A stretch of DNA of 31,877 nt, from contig CALEDW010000106.1 of assembly GCA_937949585.1 (NCBI GenBank), positions 1 to 31,877 on the forward strand. Reading direction: 5' to 3'. The notes beneath the pieces are model-generated. The model worked only from the letters and a program-made list of their open reading frames with translations. It ran no database searches and was not told the origin of the DNA. Of the stretch, positions 8,522 through 14,838 are shown in pieces. This DNA is from an uncultured Acidimicrobiia bacterium. Its GTDB lineage: Bacteria; Actinomycetota; Acidimicrobiia; IMCC26256; CALEDW01. Position 1 is the first letter of the stretch; each line of letters opens with the position of its first letter. The position numbers and the translations under genes were made by a program.

Positions 8522-8994
8522 CGGTCGACCTCGAGCACCGTGCCGCCCACCTGGAGCCGGTCGCCGCGGCGCAGCCGGACCGGTCCGCCGATCCGGGTGC
8601 CGTTCACGAACGTGCCGTTCGTGGAGCCGAGGTCCTCGACGAACAGCCGGCGGTCGCGCCGGTACAGGCGGGCGTGCACCTGTGACACGTAGGTGTCGTC
8701 GAGACGGATCCCGCAGCCGGGCGCCCGGCCGATGGTCTCCTCCTCGCCGAGAGCGAAGGCCTCCCCGGCCCTCGCCGACGGTTCCACGACCACGACCCGG
8801 CCCCCGCCCCCGCGCCGGCGGTCGGTGGTGGCCGGGCGCGCCCGGGCCGGGGGCGGAGATCCGGTCCCGACCGGCGGTACCGCGAGCCGCTCCACCCGCA
8901 GCTCGAGGGTGATCACGCGCAGCACCCGCCACAGGAACAGGTACAGCAGCGCGAGCAGGCACAGGCGCAGGATCGTGAGCAGCCCCTCGGGCAT
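8518..8994 (-). CDS. fhaB: FHA-domain membrane protein FhaB
   Basis: A 158-residue protein with an N-terminal helix (LLTILRLCLLALLYLFLWRVLRVI) and a C-terminal FHA domain that reads phosphothreonine. FHA landmarks are IGRAPGCGIRLDDTYVSQVHARL, then DLGSTNGTFVNG. It likely docks onto phosphorylated PknB-pathway proteins and links them to wall synthesis, as FhaB/FipA does in mycobacteria. A linker with RRRGGGG separates helix and FHA. The ATG at 8994 precedes the membrane helix and lies 14 bases after the fhaA stop. Confidence 0.93.
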   Translation of the reverse strand: MPEGLLTILRLCLLALLYLFLWRVLRVITLELRVERLAVPPVGTGSPPPARARPATTDRRRGGGGRVVVVEPSARAGEAFALGEEETIGRAPGCGIRLDDTYVSQVHARLYRRDRRLFVEDLGSTNGTFVNGTRIGGPVRLRRGDRLQVGGTVLEVDR

Positions 8995-9008
8995 CGGCCC
9001 CGCTCCGT

Positions 9009-9662
9009 TCAGGCCATCTCGAAGCGCAGCACCAGCGCCCCGATCCCGATGACGTCGCCGTCGGCGAGCAGGTGCTCTCGGACGGGCACCCCGTTCACCG
9101 TCGTGCCGTTGAGCGAGCCGAGGTCCACGATTGCGTAGCCCTCGGGTTCGGGGCGGATCTCGGCGTGACGGCGGGAGACCCGGGGGTCCTCGGTGGGCAG
9201 GTCGCAGTCGGGGAGCCGGCCGATGAGCAGCGGCCGGTCCCCGAGCGGCACCCGGCGCCCGTCGGGCAGCACGAGGGTCCCGACCCGCCCTCCGGGGCCG
9301 GCCCGGATCGTCGCCTCGATGTCGAGATCGCCCCGGCGCAGCGCCGGATCCTCCACGAGCCGGACCTGCACCGGTCCCACGAAGCGGTAGCCCTCCTGGC
9401 GGGCGTGTTCGCGCAGCTCTGCGGTGAGCTCGTGCTCGATCACCTCGGCGTAGGCGTCGAAGCGACGGGCATCGGCGGTGGAGAGGGCCACGAGCACGTG
9501 GTTGGGGGCGATCGGGCCGTGCACCCCCACCCGCCGCCCGGCGTCGACCGCCCGCACGAGCTTGCGGGCGATCTCCACCGGCTCGAGCCCGCTGCGGAAC
9601 GCCCGCGCGAAGGTCCCTTCGACGAGCCGTTCGAGCCGTTGCTCGAACCCTCGCACTCCCAT
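9009..9662 (-). CDS. fhaA: FhaA-like protein (DUF3662 plus FHA)
   Basis: A 217-residue cytoplasmic protein with two domains: an N-terminal DUF3662 region (about 1–120, GVRGFEQRLERLVEGTFARAF… to VRLVEDP) and a C-terminal FHA domain (about 130–217; LIGRLPDCDLPTEDPRVSRRHAEI and DLGSLNGTTVNG). In Mycobacterium FhaA binds phosphorylated MviN and slows lipid II flipping; the same role here is inference. Mycobacterial FhaA is above 500 residues because of a long disordered linker. Here the two domains nearly touch, so this is a minimal form. It is the first gene of the operon running to mutY. Confidence 0.93.
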   Translation of the reverse strand: MGVRGFEQRLERLVEGTFARAFRSGLEPVEIARKLVRAVDAGRRVGVHGPIAPNHVLVALSTADARRFDAYAEVIEHELTAELREHARQEGYRFVGPVQVRLVEDPALRRGDLDIEATIRAGPGGRVGTLVLPDGRRVPLGDRPLLIGRLPDCDLPTEDPRVSRRHAEIRPEPEGYAIVDLGSLNGTTVNGVPVREHLLADGDVIGIGALVLRFEMA

Positions 9663-9672
9663 CGGCCAGCGA

Positions 9673-9678
9673 GTGTAC
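9673..9678 (-). promoter_or_regulatory. Likely -10 element of the fhaA–mutY operon
   Basis: Read on the minus strand, TACACT sits 10 bases before the fhaA ATG and fits the actinobacterial -10 pattern TAnnnT. That would give a leader of only a few bases, so fhaA may be translated almost leaderless. No convincing -35 element is visible in the GC-rich sequence upstream. Confidence 0.4.
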
Positions 9679-9737
9679 GGGCCGGGCTCCCGGGCCGGGC
9701 TGAGGGTCCGGGACCGCAGCGGGGCCGGACCGGGCGG

Positions 9738-10829
9738 TCAGTGCCGGCCGGGTCCGAGGCGGCGCCGGGCCTGCCGGCTCAGCCCGAGGCCGATCGCCAG
9801 GCAGGTCAGCCCGGCGAGCGTGCCCGCGGTGACGGCGACGGGACCGGTGCGGGGCATCGTGGCGCCGGAGGTGCCGGTGCGGGTCGGGGATCCGGCCGTC
9901 GTCCCGGCCGGCCCGCCGCCGGCCGCGACGGTGGTCGGGGGTGTCGTCGTGGGGGTCGGGGCGCCGCCGGTTGCCCCGACCTCGAACCGCAGGGTGAGCC
10001 GTTCGGGTGAGGCGTCGGGGAGGCGCAGCTCGACGTCGAGCGCGTACGTGCCTGCGGCGGTGAACGCCCAGTTGCCGTGCGCGTGCGTTCCGAGCGGCAC
10101 CTCCATCTCGGTCGGGGTGCCGCCGCCGACGAGCAACGGGCGGGGTGCGCCGAACTGGTCGGTGGTGAACAGCGCGAAGCGGCCGGGACCTCGCACGTCG
10201 CGCAGCACCCAGCGCAGCGGCCCCGGCCGGGTGCCCGGGGGGATGGCCTCGGTGTTCCAGCCCACCCACAGCAGGTCGGGGTCCTGGGTCTGGGGCAGGA
10301 TCCACACCGGGGAGCCGGCCGGACCGAGGAACGCGAACGCCGGGCCGGCCGGGATGGTGGTGCGGGCCCGTTCGGCGACCTCCATGGCGGTGCGGTCCGG
10401 GTCGTGGCGCCGGGGCGGTCGGCCGGGTGCCTCCAGGATGAGCTCGGTGCGGAGGCGACCGCCGTCGAGTCGGGTGGCGATGTCGACGTGGCCGTTGCGC
10501 AGCACCGTCTCGGCGGTGGTGACCGGCGGCGTCGACGGGACCGAGCTCGCCGCGTCGGGCGGCACCCGGGCCGGGATCTCGGGCGGGATCTCGGGCGGGA
10601 TCTCGGGCGGGATCTCGGGCGGGATCTCGGGCGGGATCTCGGGCGGGATCTCGGGCGGGATCTCGGGCGGCAGCGTGGGGCCGGACACCGACGACGGAGG
10701 AGCGGTGGTCGACGGCGGTGGTGCTCCGGCCCCGGCCGCGACCGCGACCGGGAGGGCGGCCAGGCCCACGAAGGTGGCGGCGCCGAGCGTGCCCAGCAGC
10801 CGGAGCCGGATCCGGCGGCGGGACCTCAT
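9738..10829 (-). CDS. Wall-anchored protein with the actinobacterial surface-anchor domain
   Basis: A 363-residue exported protein. It has a basic N-terminus and signal peptide (about 1–33), then a Pro stalk with eight PEIP units (about 54–87). One full surface-anchor domain (TIGR03769/choice_anch_M type) covers about 113–285, with GHVD, AFLGPAGSPVWILPQ, WVGWNTE and LGTHAHGNWAF (His249, His251). A Thr/Gly/Pro linker follows. The C-terminus has MPRTG (325–329), a hydrophobic helix and RQARRR, the layout of a sortase signal with Met in place of Leu. Such proteins strictly accompany the 'anchored repeat' ABC transporter, as here. The likely role is metal capture at the wall, which is inferred from the HxH motif and context. 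The ATG overlaps the stop of the preceding lipoprotein gene. Confidence 0.85.
   Translation of the reverse strand: MRSRRRIRLRLLGTLGAATFVGLAALPVAVAAGAGAPPPSTTAPPSSVSGPTLPPEIPPEIPPEIPPEIPPEIPPEIPPEIPPEIPARVPPDAASSVPSTPPVTTAETVLRNGHVDIATRLDGGRLRTELILEAPGRPPRRHDPDRTAMEVAERARTTIPAGPAFAFLGPAGSPVWILPQTQDPDLLWVGWNTEAIPPGTRPGPLRWVLRDVRGPGRFALFTTDQFGAPRPLLVGGGTPTEMEVPLGTHAHGNWAFTAAGTYALDVELRLPDASPERLTLRFEVGATGGAPTPTTTPPTTVAAGGGPAGTTAGSPTRTGTSGATMPRTGPVAVTAGTLAGLTCLAIGLGLSRQARRRLGPGRH
10572..10671. repeat. Eight tandem 12-bp units encoding PEIP
   Basis: The 12-base unit GGATCTCGGGCG (plus strand) is repeated eight times with almost no change. On the minus strand it encodes a PEIP PEIP… stalk between the signal peptide and the surface domain of the wall protein. 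Near-perfect identity at the DNA level suggests recent expansion by slippage. Copy changes stay in frame, so the stalk length can vary between strains. Confidence 0.95.
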
Positions 10830-11470
10830 CGGTCGTCCTCGGTGGCCTGGAACCACAGCCCGAATTGCCGGGTGAACGATCCGCCGGCGGTGTAGGTGGC
10901 CGTCACCTCCATGCGCAGGTGGTAGAGCCCGGGCGTTCGGAACGCCCAGTTGGCGTGCTGATGGACACCGATGTTGACGTTGCGGGCGTCGGGCAACCCG
11001 TCGGCCGAGTTGAAGAGCACGGTCGGCACACCGAGCGCCGAGGTGGTGTAGACGGCCACCGGGCCCGGACCGTCCACCCGGAGCAGCCGGAGCCGGATGC
11101 GGTTGTTGACCAGGAACCCGCTGGGGATGCCCTCGGTGCTCCACCCGACCCAGGGCAAGTTCGGGCGTTCGACCTGGGGCAGCACCCAGACGCGCGATCC
11201 GGCCGGACCGAGGAAGGCGTAGGCGGGATCGGCGGGTACCCGCCCGATGGCGTCGGCGTCGGCGACGTAGAGCAACGAGTCGGTGTCCTGGTAGCGGGGC
11301 GGGTTCACCGTCTCGTTGTGGGCCTGCACGGTGAGCGTCGATCCGGTCTTGCGTACCGAGATCGCCTCCACGTGGCCGCGGGTGATCACGTCACAGCCGG
11401 TGAGCAGGGCCGGCACGGCGATGATCGCGACGACGGCGAGCGCCCGTCGGCGGCGGCGAAGGACGGTCAT
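10826..11470 (-). CDS. Lipoprotein with one surface-anchor (choice_anch_M type) domain
   Basis: A 214-residue exported lipoprotein: five Arg after MTVL, a hydrophobic stretch, then the lipobox LLTGC with Cys26. The rest is one surface-anchor domain in normal order: RGHVEA (about 31–36), AFLGPAGSRVWVLPQ, PWVGWSTE, and IGVHQHANWAF with His170 and His172. The fold aligns along its whole length with the wall protein downstream and, in swapped order, with the insert in the binding protein upstream. The ATG overlaps the stop of the fused transporter gene (ATGA) and follows GGGAGGAACC, a strong ribosome site. Likely an accessory metal-binding component on the outer membrane face; that function is inferred. 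Confidence 0.87.
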   Translation of the reverse strand: MTVLRRRRRALAVVAIIAVPALLTGCDVITRGHVEAISVRKTGSTLTVQAHNETVNPPRYQDTDSLLYVADADAIGRVPADPAYAFLGPAGSRVWVLPQVERPNLPWVGWSTEGIPSGFLVNNRIRLRLLRVDGPGPVAVYTTSALGVPTVLFNSADGLPDARNVNIGVHQHANWAFRTPGLYHLRMEVTATYTAGGSFTRQFGLWFQATEDDR

Positions 11471-13878
11471 GGTTCCTCCCGGGTTCGTTGCGGGGTGGGG
11501 GACGAGTGGTCGGTGCCGAGGCAGCGACGGAGCTCGGCGGCGTTGTGGAGCATGAGCGCCTCGTAGCTGCGGATGCGGCGGTCGAAGGTCTCGCCGTAGA
11601 GCGTGCACACCTCGGCGTCGTTGCGGGCCGCGATGCGGGCCAGCAGGTCGTTCTGGCGGCGGTAGTTCGGCTCCTGGAACACGACCGGGACCGGAAGGGC
11701 CCGGATGGCCCGTTCCAGCCGTTCCACGGCTGCGGCGCTCGGTTCCTGCCCCGGGGTCGGGGCCACGAAACCAGACACCTCGAAGTCGTAGGCGGCGGCG
11801 AGGTAGCCGAAGGCGTCGTGGGTGGAGATGATCTTCCGGCGATCGGCCGGGATCGCGGCCAGCACGGCCCGGATCCGCTCGTCGAGGCGTTGCAGGTCCG
11901 CCGCCGCGGCGGCGCCGCGGCGGCGGTAGGCCTCGGCCCGGTCGGGGTCGAGCTCCACGAGCGCGTCGGTGATGAGCTGCACGTAGCGGCGTGCGTAGTC
12001 GGGGTCGAGCCACAGGTGCGGGTCGAGTCGCCCGTGGGTGTGCTTGCCGGCCACGGCCTGGGGCAGGACCCACAGGGGCGACCCCGCCGTACCCAAGAAC
12101 GCGTACCGGGGGTCGTCGGGAACCTCGTCGCGGGCGGCGTCGGGTACCACGACGGTGGTGTCGGCCGGCTCGAGGTCCCCGCGCTCCTCGTGCACGAGCA
12201 GGAGACGGCCTTCCGGGGCGGCGCCCGGGCCGGCACGGCGGGCCCGGAACGTGAGGTCGAGGTGCCCGTCGTCGACGGCCGCGGCACGGGCGTCGGGTTC
12301 GGGCGGGACGCCGACCGCGAAGCGGAAGGTCGCCCGGGCCAGCTCGGTCGCCGCAGCGGCCCGGTCGACGTGGACGGCGGCGAGCTCGACCTGCCAGCGG
12401 CCGGGGGCGTCGAACACCCAGTTGAGGTGCGTGTGCGCGCCGAGCGGTACGGCCAGCCGGTCGTCGTCGCCGATCCCGTCGTCGGTGCGGAAGTAGATCT
12501 CCGGTTCGCCGAGGGTCCCGGCGACGTACGCCGAGAAGTGCCCCGGGCCTTGCACCTCCCGGAGGCGCAGCTCGATCACGGCCGGGTCGAAGTGGCGGGG
12601 GTCGGCGTCGGCCTCCACGCCCAGCCACGGCACTTCCAGCGGCACCTCCTCGACCAGCTCGCGGGGACGGGCTCCGGCCGCCGCCGCCGCTTCGGCCAGC
12701 ACCAGGTGGCGGGCCCCGCGCTTCAGGTTGGCCTCGATGAGATCGGTGAGGGCCCGGGTTTCCAGCAGCAGGCCGTTGCTCACCACCAGGTCGGCGGCGG
12801 CCACGAACCGGGCCGCGCTGGGGGGCGGCTCGTAGGAGTGGGGGTCGGACCCGGGTGGGATGAGGGTGTGGACCTCGATCGCGTCCGCGCCGACGCGACG
12901 GACGAGGTCGGCGAACAGCTCCGAGGTGGTGACCACCTGCAGCGACCCGGACCGACCGGCCCCGGAGGTGGAGGGGGAGCCGCAGGCGGTGACGGCGAGG
13001 AGCACGGCGAGCGCTGCCGGTCGGCTGAGGGCCCGAGCGCCCCGTCCTCCGGCTCGGGCGAGCCTGCGGGTCGCGGCCCGCACCACGGCGACCGACACGA
13101 ACTCGAAGGTCGCGACCACGGCGATCGTGGCGCCGATGGCGGTGTCGGCGTGCCACGAGATCACCAGACCTGCGGCCACCGCAAGGCCCCCGAAGAGCGC
13201 GGCGAGGGCCATGACGCCCGGGATCCGTCGGACGATCAGCACCGCGGTCGCCGGCGGGGCGGTCATGAGGGCGAACGCCAACAGGGCGCCGACCACCTGG
13301 AACGACACGACGACCGCCACGGCCACCAGGACGAGCTGGGCCAGGTGGGTGGCGGCGGGACGCAACCCGAGGACCTCGGCGGTGTCGGGATCGAACGCGA
13401 GCGCGGTGAGCGGTCGGTGCAGCGCCCAGAGGGCGGCAGACACCAGCGCCGCGAACGCCGCCTGGACAGCCAGATCGGTGCGGGTCACACCGGCGATCGC
13501 CCCGAAGAGGAATCCGGTGAGCTCTCCTCCGGTGTTGCCCGCCCGACCGACGATCAGTACGCCCACGGCGAGCATGGCGGCGAAGGTGACGCCGATGGCC
13601 ACGTCGTCGTGGAGGCGGGCGCCGCGACCCAAGGCGACGACGACGAGCGCCATGCCGACCGCACCGACGAGAGCACCGAGGGTGGTCGAGACCCCGAGGG
13701 CGAAGGCGACGCCGACCCCGGGCAGCACGCCGTGCGCCACGGCGTCACCGAGGAAGGTCTGGCCCCGGAGCACCACCCATGTGCCCACGAGGGCGCAGGT
13801 GAGCGCGGCCAACAGGCCGGCACCCAACGCGTTGCGCATGAACGGGCTCGCCAACGGCTCGGTGAGCCAGTCGAGCAC
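11467..13878 (-). CDS. Metal ABC transporter: permease fused to TroA/ZnuA-type binding protein
   Basis: An 803-residue fusion. Residues 1–270 form an ABC-3 permease with about eight helices (FLGDAVAHGVLPGV; FDPDTAEVLGLRP). A basic stretch, a hydrophobic run and a lipobox (LLAVTAC, Cys299) follow, then a cluster A-I metal-binding protein. Metal ligands are His347 (DPHSYEP), His621 (DPHLWLDP) and His687 (ISTHDAFGY); the fourth acidic ligand is probably near YGETFD (about 762–766). Between the first and second ligand, about 410–610, sits a surface-anchor domain with its halves swapped: PWLG…LGAHTHLNW…FAVG first, then DGHLDL…AFLGTAGSPLWVLPQ. GTG codons at 13086 and 13083 lie 33–34 residues before the lipobox Cys and could start a separate lipoprotein. 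The gene start is GTG at 13878 after GGAGG. Substrate is probably Zn or Mn. Confidence 0.9.
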   Translation of the reverse strand: MLDWLTEPLASPFMRNALGAGLLAALTCALVGTWVVLRGQTFLGDAVAHGVLPGVGVAFALGVSTTLGALVGAVGMALVVVALGRGARLHDDVAIGVTFAAMLAVGVLIVGRAGNTGGELTGFLFGAIAGVTRTDLAVQAAFAALVSAALWALHRPLTALAFDPDTAEVLGLRPAATHLAQLVLVAVAVVVSFQVVGALLAFALMTAPPATAVLIVRRIPGVMALAALFGGLAVAAGLVISWHADTAIGATIAVVATFEFVSVAVVRAATRRLARAGGRGARALSRPAALAVLLAVTACGSPSTSGAGRSGSLQVVTTSELFADLVRRVGADAIEVHTLIPPGSDPHSYEPPPSAARFVAAADLVVSNGLLLETRALTDLIEANLKRGARHLVLAEAAAAAGARPRELVEEVPLEVPWLGVEADADPRHFDPAVIELRLREVQGPGHFSAYVAGTLGEPEIYFRTDDGIGDDDRLAVPLGAHTHLNWVFDAPGRWQVELAAVHVDRAAAATELARATFRFAVGVPPEPDARAAAVDDGHLDLTFRARRAGPGAAPEGRLLLVHEERGDLEPADTTVVVPDAARDEVPDDPRYAFLGTAGSPLWVLPQAVAGKHTHGRLDPHLWLDPDYARRYVQLITDALVELDPDRAEAYRRRGAAAAADLQRLDERIRAVLAAIPADRRKIISTHDAFGYLAAAYDFEVSGFVAPTPGQEPSAAAVERLERAIRALPVPVVFQEPNYRRQNDLLARIAARNDAEVCTLYGETFDRRIRSYEALMLHNAAELRRCLGTDHSSPTPQRTREEP

Positions 13879-13892
13879 GGTACCTCCACCGG

Positions 13893-13920
13893 TTGAAAAT
13901 GAGAATGAGTCTTAGATAAC
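13893..13920. promoter_or_regulatory. Divergent promoter with Fur/Zur-like box
   Basis: This AT-rich island in GC-rich DNA lies between the divergent permease and ATPase genes. TTGAAA (13893–13898) and GATAAC (13915–13920) are 16 bases apart and fit a promoter toward the ATPase. TGAAAATGA (13894–13902) equals the left half of the actinobacterial Zur core TGAAAATGATTTTCA as I recall it. The right half is poor, but GAAAAT GAGAAT reads as two Fur-type hexamers. A Fur-family metal regulator, most likely Zur, is inferred. Confidence 0.5.
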
Positions 13921-13928
13921 GTACCCGG

Positions 13929-14738
13929 GTGGAGTCCCGGCTCGCAACCCGTTGCCGTACCGGCGGCCGGGTGGCCTCGCCGGGATCGGGTACCGACGGC
14001 GGGGAGCGGGAGCCGGTCGCGGAGGCGACCGGGGTGACGCTCGCCTACGGTCGCCACACCGTGCTGGCGGACGCCGGCTTCCGCCTCCCCGCCGCGGCCT
14101 GGACCGCGGTGGTGGGACCGAACGGGTCGGGCAAGTCCACGATCTTGCGCGCCCTGGCCGGGCTGCTGCGCCCGAGCTGCGGTGAGCTCCGGGTGCTCGG
14201 CACCGAACCGGTCCGGGCCCGGTCCGAGGTGCGTTACGTCGCCCAACGTGCGGGGATCGACGACCGCCTGCCGCTGGTGTGCCGCGACGTCGTGATGATG
14301 GGACGCTGGGGGCTCCGGGGCCCCTGGCGCCGGCTGCGCCCCGAGGATCGGGAGGCGGTGCGCTCGGTCATGGAGCGCCTCGGGATCGTCCACCTGGCCG
14401 GACGGCGCCTCGGTGAGTGCTCAGGTGGTGAACGGCAGCGGACGCTCCTGGCCCAGGGCCTGGTCCGGCCCGGTGAGGTGCTCCTCCTCGACGAGCCCGC
14501 CTCGGGCCTGGACGCGCCGACCCGCGAGGTGGTGCGTGCGGTGATCGCCGACGAGCGCGCCGCCGGGCGGGCGGTGGTGGTGGTGACCCACGACCTCACC
14601 GAAGCGGCCGGTGCCGACCACGTGCTGCTCGTCGGAGCCGGCAGCGTGCGCGACGGACCTCCGGGCACCGTGTTGCGCCCGGAAGCCGTGGCCGCCGCCT
14701 ACGGCCTGCCCACCGGTGTGTCACCGAGGAGTTGGTAA
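13929..14738 (+). CDS. ATP-binding protein of the anchored-repeat metal ABC transporter
   Basis: A 269-residue ABC ATPase that should energise the divergently encoded permease–binding protein fusion. Walker A is VVGPNGSGKST, the Q-loop lies near VRYVAQRAG, the signature is LGECSGGERQR, Walker B is VLLLDEPASGLD, and the switch His is in VVVVTHDL. It resembles ATPases of Zn/Mn/chelated-iron uptake systems (ZnuC/MntA type). GTG at 13929 is the first in-frame start and lies only about 9 bases after the proposed -10. The first ~35 residues are poorly conserved, so a later GTG (13971) is possible. It is the only gene of the system on the plus strand, and tRNA-Leu follows 16 bases after its stop. 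Confidence 0.93.
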   Translation: MESRLATRCRTGGRVASPGSGTDGGEREPVAEATGVTLAYGRHTVLADAGFRLPAAAWTAVVGPNGSGKSTILRALAGLLRPSCGELRVLGTEPVRARSEVRYVAQRAGIDDRLPLVCRDVVMMGRWGLRGPWRRLRPEDREAVRSVMERLGIVHLAGRRLGECSGGERQRTLLAQGLVRPGEVLLLDEPASGLDAPTREVVRAVIADERAAGRAVVVVTHDLTEAAGADHVLLVGAGSVRDGPPGTVLRPEAVAAAYGLPTGVSPRSW

Positions 14739-14754
14739 CCTCGAGGCTCGCCGC

Positions 14755-14838
14755 GGGCGAGTGGCGGAATTGGCAGACGCGCAGGCTTCAGGTGCCTGTG
14801 TCCGCAAGGACGTGGGGGTTCAAGTCCCCCCTCGCCCA
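14755..14838 (+). tRNA. tRNA-Leu (anticodon CAG)
   Basis: The acceptor stem GGGCGAG (14755–14761) pairs with CTCGCCC (14831–14837), with discriminator A at 14838. The anticodon stem CAGGC/GCCTG holds the loop TTCAGGT, so the anticodon is CAG and reads CUG, a very common codon in this genome. A long variable arm (GTGTCCGCAAGGACGT) marks a class II tRNA, and the T-arm is GGGGG-TTCAAGT-CCCCC. CCA is not encoded. Starting 16 bases after the ATPase stop, it may be cotranscribed or use TAACCT (14736–14741) as -10. Its last 19 bases overlap the opposing signal peptidase gene. Confidence 0.96.

Noticed and set aside
10572..10671. Tandem repeats as a possible CRISPR
   Set aside because: The units are 12 bp, contiguous and without spacers, and they encode an in-frame PEIP stalk. 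No cas genes are present.
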